DNA of 64,000 nucleotides from Bacteroidales bacterium (GTDB lineage Bacteria; Bacteroidota; Bacteroidia; Bacteroidales; F082): positions 46,749 to 110,748 of the forward strand of contig JAEEJS010000038.1 in the NCBI GenBank assembly GCA_016282015.1. Direction: 5' to 3'. The notes under the pieces were generated by a model. It was not told where the DNA came from, did no database searches, and saw nothing but the letters and a program-made list of their open reading frames with translations. Below are positions 18,040-26,949 of the stretch, piece after piece; position 1 is the stretch's first letter, and each line of letters begins with the position of its first letter. A program made the translations under genes and the position numbers.

Positions 18040-19406
18040 TAATTTGTTCCGAATCCGCCTAAGGCTGAATACAGGTTAATCAGCGCCTGAATCATCTCAT
18101 ATTGGTTTTGAACCCTTGTGAATTCAGCCGACAGCAGAGACTCCTGTGCAGTGAGCACCTCTAAATATGTGGTGCTGCCGTTGTTCATTAACTCTGTTGT
18201 GGATGAATAAGCCTTCTGAAGCGCAATCACACGGATTTCGATGTGTTCAGCCTTCTCTTCAGCAGTCTGGCATTTATGGAGATATTGGTAAACCTCGCTG
18301 CCTGCTTTGTAGAGAGCCTGAACGAATTCCAACTCCGCCTTTTGCTGTTCTTTCTTGGCGTTTCTGACCTGTGCTCTGAGTCGTCCGCCTTGGAATATAG
18401 GCTGTGTCAACTGTCCCACCGCCTGCCCGATGAAGTCGAGAGCGTCGACAGTGCCTGTATATCCGACCAAACCGCTGATGGTGATGTTAGGATAGAAATC
18501 CTGTCGTGCCTGCTGTGTGCTATAAAAGGCGATTTCCATGTTACGTTCAGCCATGCGGACATCCGGACGGGCGTCGAGAAGTCGTGCCGGCAAGCCGACA
18601 TGAATCTGCTCAGGCATATGGAACTCTCCAAACTTGGCGCGCTCGATATGATGTGGCGGTTCGGCAAGCAACAGACAAAGCGAAGCTTCGGTATTGATGA
18701 TGGTGTTACGTAAATCGACAATCTCAGTGCGAATCTCCTCTAACGATGCTTCCATCTGATGCACTGCCGGACTTTTATAAATACCGGCATTATACAAGGC
18801 TTCTGTTGAGTTGTATGACTCTTGGTAAAGTCCTTCGAAATACTCGGCAAGTTCCAGCTCGTGGTCGAGCATTACCAACATATAATAGGTATTGGCAACG
18901 TTTGCTGCCAAACTGACCATCATAGCCTGTCGGTAATCCTGATAGTATGCAACTTGCGATTTTGCCTTTCTGATTTGACTTCTGGTCTGACCGAAGAGGC
19001 CTATCTGCCAACTTGCTGTTACAGGAATCATAACGCTATTGCTGGTGTTACCTGCAAGATTTGTAATGGTTGCCTGAGGAGCGAAAGCAAATGTCGGCGC
19101 ATAGCCCCATTTTGCGGCTTTCAATGTGTTCTGAGCCTGTTCAATGCTGAGTTGGGTCGTCCGCATATTGGTGTTGTTTTCCAATGCAGCTTCGATAAGA
19201 TTTTGAAGCAACGGATCAGTGAATATGTCGCGCCAATCGATATCGCCAATAGATGTTGTGTCTTGTGAATCAACGACATCACCCATTATTTTCTCGTCAA
19301 CGGTGGCGTTTGACTCATATTTCTTATAGAGGGAGCAACTTGGTAAAAACAGCATCCCGACTAATATCAAAATTATATACTTTTTCATAGAAGTCATTTT
19401 TATCAT
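18039..19406 (-). CDS. TolC/NodT-family outer membrane efflux lipoprotein
   Basis: A 455-aa outer-membrane channel subunit of an RND pump. The signal peptide carries a lipobox (LFLPSC), then two outer-membrane-efflux repeats. Typical pieces are ALENNTNMRTTQLSIEQAQNTLKAAKWGYAPTF and LDARPDVRMAERNMEIAFYSTQQARQDFYPNITISG. The first ATG (19406) overlaps the RND gene stop by 4 bp; ATG 19388, six codons in, begins a more standard signal peptide and may be the true start. Last gene of the efflux operon, ending at the bidirectional terminator. Confidence 0.92.
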   Translation of the reverse strand: MIKMTSMKKYIILILVGMLFLPSCSLYKKYESNATVDEKIMGDVVDSQDTTSIGDIDWRDIFTDPLLQNLIEAALENNTNMRTTQLSIEQAQNTLKAAKWGYAPTFAFAPQATITNLAGNTSNSVMIPVTASWQIGLFGQTRSQIRKAKSQVAYYQDYRQAMMVSLAANVANTYYMLVMLDHELELAEYFEGLYQESYNSTEALYNAGIYKSPAVHQMEASLEEIRTEIVDLRNTIINTEASLCLLLAEPPHHIERAKFGEFHMPEQIHVGLPARLLDARPDVRMAERNMEIAFYSTQQARQDFYPNITISGLVGYTGTVDALDFIGQAVGQLTQPIFQGGRLRAQVRNAKKEQQKAELEFVQALYKAGSEVYQYLHKCQTAEEKAEHIEIRVIALQKAYSSTTELMNNGSTTYLEVLTAQESLLSAEFTRVQNQYEMIQALINLYSALGGFGTN

Positions 19407-22400
19407 TCTTCAATAACATCAGGTTGATCTGGAGTCAAGCGTTCGTGAATCTTTTGGAACACGATGTACAATGCCGGAGTTATGAACAAAATCGCTATTG
19501 TTCCGACTATCATACCGCCAACCACGCATATAGCAAGTGATTTATTGCCGATAGCACCTGCGCCGCCTTCCACGATAAGCGGAATCATACCGATAATCAT
19601 GGTAAGAACGGTCATGAGGATAGGACGCAGACGGTCTTTGCAAGCACCGATGGCAGCATCGTATGGCGATAATCCTTCTTCACGTTTCTGCATTGCGAAC
19701 TCTGTGATGAGGATAGCTGTCTTTGCAACCAGACCCATCAACATAATGACACCGGTTTGCACGTAGATGTTGATGTTGATGCCCAACGCTGCAAGCGGTC
19801 GCATTACTAAATATGCGCCGAACATACCGAATGGGATAGAGAGCAACACCGCTAACGGAATGAACAATGAGTTGTACAGACATGCAAGGATGAGGTAAAT
19901 GAGAAGCACGGCAATGCTATAAATGATAACAGTGTCGTTTGATTCCGCAGTTGCCGCTTCCTCACGTGCCATGCCGCCAAACTCGTAGCCGTAACCGTCA
20001 GGAAACACTTCGGCCATTAGCTCGTCGATAGCAATTCGCACGTCTGCTGTCGAATATCCTGAAGCCGGCATAACACTCATGTTGTAACATGGGAAGAGGT
20101 TGAACCTGCGTTCTTGTGCCGGTCCAGTCGTCAAAGTGAGTGTGACAAACTCCGACGCAGGTGCCATTTCTTCGCCAACCTGTACGAAAATATTGTCCAA
20201 AGCACTCGGATCAAGACGGTATTCGCTGTCGGCCTGCACCAGCACTTGATAAACTTTTCCGTATTGAATGTAGTTGCCTATGTAACTTCCGGCAAGGTTG
20301 GTTCCTATTGTTGACACCACCGTCTTTGGAGAGATGCCTTTGCGTTTGCATGCGGCAACATCAACATTAAGACGATATTTCGGATAATCAGGAGAATAGG
20401 ATGCCATTGCCGCCGATACTTCGGGACGCTGGTTAAGTTTTTGTGTGAACTCGGCAGCCATTGCGACAAAGCCCTCATTATCGCCTGTTCCTGAACGGTC
20501 TTGCAGGTTCAATTCCATCATTGAACCGGTACCGTAGCCTGGAATCTGAGGCATCTGGAATGGTGTGACATCGGCCTCTGGCATGTTGACTATTGCCCAC
20601 ATATAGATGGAATACTGCATTTGTGCAATGCTGTAGAAATCACGCTCTTCCCAGTTTTTCAGTCGCACCATCAGTGAGGCGTAGTTGGTTCCGGCGCCAC
20701 CATTCATAAGGGAGTATCCAGTGACTGCTCCGACAAGCTCGGTGTCGTCGAGAGAACGGATGTAATCCTCAAGTTTTTTGGTGGCTGCTTCGGTTTCGTT
20801 AAGATATGTACCTGGTGCCATAGTCACGTCAACAATCAAGAATCCCTGGTCTTCCTGAGGCACAAGGTCTTTTTGTGATGTGGTCATCAACCATACGAGA
20901 CCTGCACTGAACACTAACAGCAGAATCCAAGAGAAAGCCGGACGTTTGATGAATTTGCCGACGCCTTTGATGTATTTGTTCAACAATGCGTTGAATGCGG
21001 CATCGTAGCCTTTTTTCACATAATAATTGAGGCCTTTATGTACTTCCTCGTTAGGATTTTTAGGCTTGAACAGAAGGGCGCATAATGCAGGGCAGATAAT
21101 CAGTGCTGACAAGGTTGAGATAGCAACCGAACCAGCCATGATGAAACCGAACTGCTTGAAGAAAGTGCCTTGTGTTCCCGACATGAAGGTGACAGGGATG
21201 AACACCGCCATGAACACCAATGTTGTTGAGATACAAGCGGCTGATACCTCGTTGAGAGCTTCTGTGGTGGCTGTCGCCGCTGATTTGTATTTGCCTGTTT
21301 CCAACTTCGACATCACAGCCTCAACGACCACGATGGCATCGTCCACGACAGTACCAATGGCAAGCACCAAGCCGAATAGCGTCAGTAAGTTAAGCGTGAA
21401 GCCCATGGCATATACTATGGAGAAGGTGCCCACCAATGCAATGATGATTGAAATCGAAGGTATCAAAGTAGCCTTGAAATCCTGCAAGAACAGATAAACG
21501 ACGAAAATCACCAATAAGATAGCGATGATGAGTGTCTCAATAACGCTGCGCATTGATGCGTTTAAGAAGTCGTCTGATGTCTCAAGTCTCTTGAATTCGA
21601 GTCCAGCCGGCAAAGTCTTTGAAATCTCGTCAAGAGTCTTGTTGATTTCCGCATTGACTTGTGTGGCGTTGGCTCCAGGTGCCTGGTTGATAATGAACAT
21701 AGTTCCCGGATGTCCGTCGATATCGGTGCGGAAGTCGTATGACTTTGTTCCAAGTTCCACGTTTGCCACGTCCGACAGTCGCAGGATTTCGCCGTCAGGG
21801 GTGGCACGCACTATGATTTGTTCGAATTCGCTCATATCGTTGAGCAGACCGAGAAATTCAATGTCGATTTTATCGATTGAGTTTTCGAATCTTCCCATAG
21901 GCGCAACGAGGTTCTGTTCGTTGATGGCATAGATAATTTCCTCTGGAGTGATGCCATATAAACCCATCACGTCCGGTTTCATCCAGATACGCACGCCGTA
22001 TTTGTCGCCAATGAGCTGGATTCGTCCAACACCAGTGACACGGCTGATGGCCGGAACCACATTGATGTCGAGGAAGTTGGAGATAAATCTCTGATCGAAT
22101 TTATCATCGGTGCTTTCCAAGCTTAAAATTTGAAGAATGGAGTTTACACTCTTGGTAACGGTGACACCCTGCTTTGTTACCTCCGATGGCAGCAATCCTA
22201 GCGCCTGGTTGACTCGGTTTTGCACATTGACCGTAGCCTGGTCGGCATCGGTGCCTTGTTTGAAATAAACAGAGATTTCAGCGGTACCATTGGAGTTGGC
22301 GGTGGAAGAGATATACATCATGTCTTCAACACCGTTTATCTGTTCCTCGATAGGCATGATAACCGATTTCATCACAGCATTGGCATCTGCTCCGCTGTAA

Positions 22401-22558
22401 TAACCCGTAACAATCACCATCGGAGGAGCAATGTCAGGATACTGTTCTATAGGCAAAGTGAAAATGCTAACCCCTCCGATGAGGCAGACAAGCACCCCGA
22501 CGGCAAAAGCCGCCACCCAGTGCTTCACAAAAAACTTCTGTTTCTTAATTTTCTCCAT
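19403..22558 (-). CDS. RND (HAE1/AcrB-type) efflux permease
   Basis: A 1051-aa proton-driven drug exporter subunit of full length. An N-terminal helix is followed by the first porter domain (QYPDIAPPMVIVTGYYSGADANAV). The transmembrane block with the proton-relay aspartates comes next (GTVVDDAIVVVEAV). A second porter domain and a C-terminal helix bundle ending RLRPILMTVLTMIIGMIPLIVEGGAGAIG complete the AcrB architecture. It sits between its adaptor (2 bp away) and its outer-membrane channel (4-bp overlap). Substrate specificity cannot be read from sequence. Confidence 0.96.
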   Translation of the reverse strand: MEKIKKQKFFVKHWVAAFAVGVLVCLIGGVSIFTLPIEQYPDIAPPMVIVTGYYSGADANAVMKSVIMPIEEQINGVEDMMYISSTANSNGTAEISVYFKQGTDADQATVNVQNRVNQALGLLPSEVTKQGVTVTKSVNSILQILSLESTDDKFDQRFISNFLDINVVPAISRVTGVGRIQLIGDKYGVRIWMKPDVMGLYGITPEEIIYAINEQNLVAPMGRFENSIDKIDIEFLGLLNDMSEFEQIIVRATPDGEILRLSDVANVELGTKSYDFRTDIDGHPGTMFIINQAPGANATQVNAEINKTLDEISKTLPAGLEFKRLETSDDFLNASMRSVIETLIIAILLVIFVVYLFLQDFKATLIPSISIIIALVGTFSIVYAMGFTLNLLTLFGLVLAIGTVVDDAIVVVEAVMSKLETGKYKSAATATTEALNEVSAACISTTLVFMAVFIPVTFMSGTQGTFFKQFGFIMAGSVAISTLSALIICPALCALLFKPKNPNEEVHKGLNYYVKKGYDAAFNALLNKYIKGVGKFIKRPAFSWILLLVFSAGLVWLMTTSQKDLVPQEDQGFLIVDVTMAPGTYLNETEAATKKLEDYIRSLDDTELVGAVTGYSLMNGGAGTNYASLMVRLKNWEERDFYSIAQMQYSIYMWAIVNMPEADVTPFQMPQIPGYGTGSMMELNLQDRSGTGDNEGFVAMAAEFTQKLNQRPEVSAAMASYSPDYPKYRLNVDVAACKRKGISPKTVVSTIGTNLAGSYIGNYIQYGKVYQVLVQADSEYRLDPSALDNIFVQVGEEMAPASEFVTLTLTTGPAQERRFNLFPCYNMSVMPASGYSTADVRIAIDELMAEVFPDGYGYEFGGMAREEAATAESNDTVIIYSIAVLLIYLILACLYNSLFIPLAVLLSIPFGMFGAYLVMRPLAALGININIYVQTGVIMLMGLVAKTAILITEFAMQKREEGLSPYDAAIGACKDRLRPILMTVLTMIIGMIPLIVEGGAGAIGNKSLAICVVGGMIVGTIAILFITPALYIVFQKIHERLTPDQPDVIEE

Positions 22559-22560
22559 GG

Positions 22561-23688
22561 CTATCTCACTTTAACACCGTTTGACAATTTGCGCACGCCG
22601 TTGGTAACCACCTCGTCGCCTGCGTTCAACCCATTAAAGATATAGTATTCTTTACCATCGTTTGATGGATATGCCTCACAAATAATGCCTTCCACCGTAC
22701 CGTCAGCCTTGACACGATAAAACATCAGCTGATCCTGAAGACGCACCGCTGCTGTTTGTGGCACACAAAGCACGTTGTCTATATCAAACGGTATGATTAA
22801 GTTTGTAACCATGCCTGAACGCAACACTCCGTCAGGATTTGGGAATTCGGCCGTACATGGCACGGTGCCTGTTTGGGTGTTGACAATGGCGCCAATTTTC
22901 GTCACAACACCATCGTGATCATAATATGAGCCGTCTTTGAGTATGAGTTTAAGATGTGGCAAGATGTCACCGATAAACTTACCCTTTGGTCCTTCCAAAC
23001 CTTTGTCCGTCACACGTAATCCGTATTCTTTAACTGTTTGAAGCAGCTGTGTCTCTGTAAGTGAGAAGTCGGCGTCAACAATGCTGTTGTCACTGACGGT
23101 GCAGAGGTATTGTGTGCGTGTTGCCATATCACCTTCGTCAAAGCCGTTTCCATCGATGTAACCTGTTACAGGAGCTGTGACAGTGCAATAGCCGAGGTTG
23201 GTTCTGGCGATGTTGAGCTGGGCTTCGGCCTGAAGCACCAATGCTTTTGCCGAATTAAACTCATTCAGAGAGGTTTTCAGCACATATTCGCTGATGACTT
23301 TCTTGTTATAAAGCTCTTGATTTGACTCATATTGGAGTTTTGTTGTTTCCATTTGGGCATTTGCGACAGCCAGATTGGCTTCAGCAGCCTGTACGTTGAG
23401 CTGGAACTCTGTCGGGTCGATGATAAAGATAGTCTGACCTTTCTCGACTTTCGTACCAGTGGTGAATTTTTTTGCTTTGATAGTGCCCTCCACCCGCGGA
23501 TAAACCTTGATTTCTGTCGTTCCGCTGGTAGTGGCAGGGAATGACATGTTATACACAATCGATTCAGGCTGAAGCACCTTAGTTTCAAAATTAATCTGTA
23601 AATCTGGAGCCTGATACTCCTCGCAAGACGTCAATATGCAGCAGGCTACTGCCAAAACTGAACACATCAAAAATAATCGTTTCTTCAT
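22561..23688 (-). CDS. RND efflux periplasmic adaptor (AcrA/MexA-like lipoprotein)
   Basis: A 375-aa membrane fusion protein with a lipobox (ILTSC, Cys22). The order is: beta-barrel lead-in, lipoyl half (VYPRVEGTIKAKKFTTGTKVEKGQTIFIID), a coiled-coil hairpin (about 100-165: AEANLAVANAQMETTKLQYESNQELYNKKVISEYVLKT), second lipoyl half (LGYCTVTAPVTGYIDG), and barrel and membrane-proximal domains. It lies 22 bp downstream of the SDR gene and 2 bp upstream of the permease. No promoter box was seen in the 22-bp gap, so SDR and pump are probably one transcript. Confidence 0.94.
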   Translation of the reverse strand: MKKRLFLMCSVLAVACCILTSCEEYQAPDLQINFETKVLQPESIVYNMSFPATTSGTTEIKVYPRVEGTIKAKKFTTGTKVEKGQTIFIIDPTEFQLNVQAAEANLAVANAQMETTKLQYESNQELYNKKVISEYVLKTSLNEFNSAKALVLQAEAQLNIARTNLGYCTVTAPVTGYIDGNGFDEGDMATRTQYLCTVSDNSIVDADFSLTETQLLQTVKEYGLRVTDKGLEGPKGKFIGDILPHLKLILKDGSYYDHDGVVTKIGAIVNTQTGTVPCTAEFPNPDGVLRSGMVTNLIIPFDIDNVLCVPQTAAVRLQDQLMFYRVKADGTVEGIICEAYPSNDGKEYYIFNGLNAGDEVVTNGVRKLSNGVKVR

Positions 23689-23710
23689 AGTTTATAAATT
23701 TAATTAGTTA

Positions 23711-24466
23711 TTATTTTCTCACTATAACACTTCCACTGCCTTGATATGTTGCCAGAATAAGTACCTCGGCAATCTGCACATGCTCAGGTGCGTTGGCGGC
23801 ATAAACAGCCACGTCGGCTATGTCGTCGCCTGTCAGTGGGTCTATGCCTTTGTAGACTTTGGCCGCACGTTCGGTGTCGCCGTGGAAACGCACATTGCTG
23901 AAGTTTGTCTCCACCAGTCCCGGCTTGAGGTTGGTCACACGGATGTTGCTGTCGGCCACATCCAGGCGCAAGCCGTCGCTGAGTGTCTTCACTGCCGATT
24001 TTGTGGCACAGTAGACGTTGCCGTTGGCGTAGGCGGCGTCGCCTGCCACTGAGCCCACGTTGATGATATGTCCGCGGTTGCGTTCCATCATGCCCGGAAC
24101 TATAAGTCTGGTCATGGTCAGCAGGCCTTTGATATTGGTGTCAATCATGGTCTCCCAGTCTTCGAAATCGCCTTGATATTCAGGCTCGAGGCCTAGTGCC
24201 AGACCAGCGTTGTTAACCAAAACGTCGATGTCTTTCCATTCTTTTGGAAGGTTTTCGATACATTCTGTAGCTTTTGCACGGTCACGGACATCGAAAACCA
24301 ATGTCAAAACTTTTGTTCCCTTGGCTTCCAGTTCCTTGCGAATTTCTTCCAAACGTTGTTCGTTGCGGCCTGTTAAAATAAGCCTGTCGCCATTGGCGGC
24401 GAATTTGCGTGCGCATCCGAGTCCGATACCACTCGTTGCGCCGGTTATCAACACTGTCTTGTTCAT
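23711..24466 (-). CDS. SDR-family oxidoreductase (YdfG-like)
   Basis: A 251-aa short-chain dehydrogenase/reductase. The cofactor motif TGATSGIG is near the N-terminus (about residues 7-14); DVLVNNAGLALG, the catalytic Ser in NVGSVAGD, and Y-x3-K in NVYCATKSAV are all present. It most resembles NADP-dependent 3-hydroxy acid/serine dehydrogenases of the YdfG group. Start 24466 is chosen because the Rossmann strand MNKTVLITG begins there; an upstream in-frame codon (24517) lies above the -7 box. It is the first gene of what looks like an operon with the RND pump. Confidence 0.9.
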   Translation of the reverse strand: MNKTVLITGATSGIGLGCARKFAANGDRLILTGRNEQRLEEIRKELEAKGTKVLTLVFDVRDRAKATECIENLPKEWKDIDVLVNNAGLALGLEPEYQGDFEDWETMIDTNIKGLLTMTRLIVPGMMERNRGHIINVGSVAGDAAYANGNVYCATKSAVKTLSDGLRLDVADSNIRVTNLKPGLVETNFSNVRFHGDTERAAKVYKGIDPLTGDDIADVAVYAANAPEHVQIAEVLILATYQGSGSVIVRK

Positions 24467-24494
24467 ACAAATAAATAATTCAATATCTTGGTTG

Positions 24495-24502
24495 CAAAAA
24501 TA
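24495..24502 (-). promoter_or_regulatory. -7 box of the SDR/efflux operon
   Basis: The minus strand reads TATTTTTG followed by CAACC, 28 nt before ATG 24466. The radA side carries a near-consensus GAACTTTG followed by the same CAACC (24535-24547). Confidence 0.6.
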
Positions 24503-24620
24503 TAAAAATTGTTGCAATATTCAAAAAATAATTTGAACTTTGCAACCCTGAACTTAAAATTTTTGGAAATTAAAACATTTAAACTTTTCACAAAAGTTGT
24601 GAGATAAAAAATCAAAAATT

Positions 24621-25994
24621 ATGGCAAAAACTAAAACGGTATTTTTCTGCAAGGAATGCGGCAACGAGTCGCCAAAATGGATAGGACATTGCCCTGGATG
24701 CGGAGCGTGGAATAGCTATGTTGAAGAGACGGTGGTGACGGGAAAAGATAGCAAATCCGTTTCAAAAGATATTGATTTTAAGAGTTTTAAGTCGAAGCCG
24801 ACCCCAATACGTGAGGTTACCAGCGCACAGGAAGATCGTATCGATTTGGGCTACGACGAATTGAACCGCGTCCTCGGCGGAGGCCTCGTCCGCGGTTCAC
24901 TGATACTGTTGGGCGGCGAACCCGGCATAGGAAAGTCCACTCTGCTGCTGCAGGTGGCCCTGCATCTCAAAGATAAAAAAGTGTTATACGTTTCCGGTGA
25001 GGAGAGCCAACAGCAGATAAAGATGCGTGCCGACCGAATCGGTATCAAGAATGACAACTGTCTGATTCTCACTGAGACCGACACTCAGGATATCCTCAAA
25101 AACGTGAAGGAATCCATGCCCGATATCATGATTATCGACTCCATTCAGACTTTGGAGTCGCCTTCCGTTGAAGCCACAGCGGGCAGCATCAGTCAGATTC
25201 GCGAGACAGCGGCCGAGATGAACAAAATAGCCAAAGCCTTACAGATACCGGTGTTTCTGATAGGCCATATCACCAAGGACGGCACCATAGCCGGACCTAA
25301 GATTTTGGAGCACATAGTCGATACGGTGCTGCAGTTCGAGGGCGACCGTCACTACGGATTCCGTATTCTGCGCACGGTTAAAAACCGCTTCGGATCTTCC
25401 TCTGAACTGGGCATATTCGAGATGGGTGCCGACGGGCTGCGCGAGGTTAAAAACCCCAGCGAGATACTGCTTTCACAGCGTGAAACCTCTGTCAGCGGAA
25501 TAGCCATAGCCGCCATGGTGGAGGGAATGCGCCCCATGCTGGTCGAGACTCAGGCTTTGGTGAGCACTGCCGCTTACGGTACACCTCAGAGGTCGAGTAC
25601 CGGCTTCGATATCAGGAGGTTGAACATGCTTCTGGCTGTTCTGGAGAAACGTGCGGGATTCCGTCTTGGAGCCAAGGATGTGTTCTTGAACATAGCCGGC
25701 GGCCTTCGCGTGGACGATCCTGCTATGGACTTGGCCGTAGTGGCCGCCGTGCTGTCGTCGAGCGAGGACGTCGCCATAGACGGACGCTGCGCTTTCGCTG
25801 CCGAAGTGGGACTTTCGGGTGAGGTGCGCGCCGTAAACAGAGTGGAGGCGCGCATAGCTGAAGCCGACAAACTGGGCTTCGACCGTATCATTATCTCAAA
25901 ATACAGTGCAAAAGGACTGGATACCTCTAAATTTAAAATCAAAGTGGTGCCCATTGCCACTATAGGGCAACTTATTAAAGCCATTAGCTATTAG
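24621..25994 (+). CDS. radA: DNA repair protein RadA
   Basis: A 457-aa RecA-like ATPase that drives branch migration in recombination. A zinc finger of four cysteines (C10, C13, C24, C27), Walker A GGEPGIGKST near residue 98, the RadA-specific KNRFG motif (254-258) and a C-terminal Lon-protease-like domain (GAKDVFLNIAGGLRVDDPAMDLAVVAA) are all present. The last residues AISY and the stop are encoded by the first copy of a 14-bp tandem repeat, so the extreme C-terminus is not the usual family tail. No close operon partner. Confidence 0.97.
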   Translation: MAKTKTVFFCKECGNESPKWIGHCPGCGAWNSYVEETVVTGKDSKSVSKDIDFKSFKSKPTPIREVTSAQEDRIDLGYDELNRVLGGGLVRGSLILLGGEPGIGKSTLLLQVALHLKDKKVLYVSGEESQQQIKMRADRIGIKNDNCLILTETDTQDILKNVKESMPDIMIIDSIQTLESPSVEATAGSISQIRETAAEMNKIAKALQIPVFLIGHITKDGTIAGPKILEHIVDTVLQFEGDRHYGFRILRTVKNRFGSSSELGIFEMGADGLREVKNPSEILLSQRETSVSGIAIAAMVEGMRPMLVETQALVSTAAYGTPQRSSTGFDIRRLNMLLAVLEKRAGFRLGAKDVFLNIAGGLRVDDPAMDLAVVAAVLSSSEDVAIDGRCAFAAEVGLSGEVRAVNRVEARIAEADKLGFDRIIISKYSAKGLDTSKFKIKVVPIATIGQLIKAISY

Positions 25995-26030
25995 CCATTA
26001 GCTATTAGCGCTGTTTTTCCTAATGGCTAA
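25981..26030. repeat. 14-bp tandem repeat with inverted copy between radA and the LD-carboxypeptidase gene
   Basis: CCATTAGCTATTAG occurs twice in tandem (25981-25994, 25995-26008). TTAGCCATTA (25991-26000) is repeated inverted as TAATGGCTAA (26021-26030), giving a 10-bp stem with a 20-nt loop. The first unit encodes the end of RadA. The convergent gene stops 2 bp beyond the inverted copy. Confidence 0.85.
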
Positions 26031-26031
26031 A

Positions 26032-26874
26032 TCACCCGAGCACGAGTGCGAGGTTGTTATCAATATGTCCTGCCGGGTAGTCCCAGATTACAGGGTATCC
26101 GTATTCTTTCACCTTCTCGGCTATGATTTCCCTGGCAGTCATGCCAATCGGTAGGGAGCTTTCGTGCATATCGTTAAACGCTCCGACCAGCAACGCTTTC
26201 AGGTGAGAGAGTTTTCCGGCACGTTTCAACGCCATCATCATGCGGTCGATATGGTAGAGGTATTCGTCAATATCTTCTATAAACAGGATTTTACCGTCTG
26301 TTTCCGGAAATAAATCCGATCCCAGCATAGAATACAAAACGGAGAGGTTTCCACCGACAATAGGTGTGCCTTCAAACGATTTTAGAGACGCAGAGCCTTG
26401 CATCTCTACGGCATGCCATTTCCCTGTCAATGCCTCATACAATGATTCCATCGGCACTTTGTCATCGCTTTCGAAATTTTTCGACATTATACCGTGAATG
26501 CTTTGATAACCAAGCTGTTGCATCTTTGCATGCAGCACTGTCACATCGCTGAAACCAACTATCCATTTCGGATGTTCCGCAAACTTGGTGAAGTCGAGTT
26601 TATCGATAATTCTGATGGTGCCGTAACCTCCACGGGCACAGAATATGGCATCGATATCGTTTCTGTCGAGATATTCTTGCAGCACGCTTGCGCGGAAGTC
26701 GTCGTCGCCTGCAAACTGGTTGTATTCGGCGAATAAGCGGTCGTCGTAAACAGGAACAAAGCCTTTTTCTTCTATCCATTTCACGGCAGCGCTTATTTTT
26801 TCAGGAGTTACCTTCCATGCCGGCGCAACTATGGCTATCTTCGAGCCTTTTTTGAGATATTGAGGAGTTTTCAT
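26032..26874 (-). CDS. LD-carboxypeptidase (peptidase S66, LdcA-like)
   Basis: A 280-aa cytoplasmic murein-tetrapeptide LD-carboxypeptidase used in peptidoglycan recycling. The nucleophile region reads FCARGGYGTIRIIDKLDF, with the catalytic Ser in GFSDVTVLHAKMQQLGYQSIHG; the Glu/His partners are in LFIEDIDEYLYHIDRMM and YPAGHIDNN. The protein ends NLALVLG, several residues short of the final strand usual for S66 enzymes, exactly where the 14-bp repeat region begins. The catalytic residues are retained. The -7 box is 4 nt from the ATG. Confidence 0.92.
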   Translation of the reverse strand: MKTPQYLKKGSKIAIVAPAWKVTPEKISAAVKWIEEKGFVPVYDDRLFAEYNQFAGDDDFRASVLQEYLDRNDIDAIFCARGGYGTIRIIDKLDFTKFAEHPKWIVGFSDVTVLHAKMQQLGYQSIHGIMSKNFESDDKVPMESLYEALTGKWHAVEMQGSASLKSFEGTPIVGGNLSVLYSMLGSDLFPETDGKILFIEDIDEYLYHIDRMMMALKRAGKLSHLKALLVGAFNDMHESSLPIGMTAREIIAEKVKEYGYPVIWDYPAGHIDNNLALVLG

Positions 26875-26878
26875 GCCG

Positions 26879-26886
26879 CAAAGTTA
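26879..26886 (-). promoter_or_regulatory. -7 box 4 nt from the LD-carboxypeptidase start codon
   Basis: The minus strand reads TAACTTTG, then CGGC, then ATG at 26874. This spacing implies a leaderless or nearly leaderless mRNA. Confidence 0.6.
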
Positions 26887-26894
26887 ATAAAAAC

Positions 26895-26928
26895 AAAAAA
26901 GTGGAGGCCGAAAAACCTCCACTTTTTT
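26895..26928 (-). terminator. Intrinsic terminator of the BNR/T9SS gene
   Basis: The arms 26895-26907 and 26916-26928 (core GTGGAGG/CCTCCAC) flank an 8-nt loop and end in a T6 run on the minus strand, 22 bp after the stop of the upstream gene. Confidence 0.85.
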
Positions 26929-26949
26929 ATAGTCGTTAAGTAACCGGAA

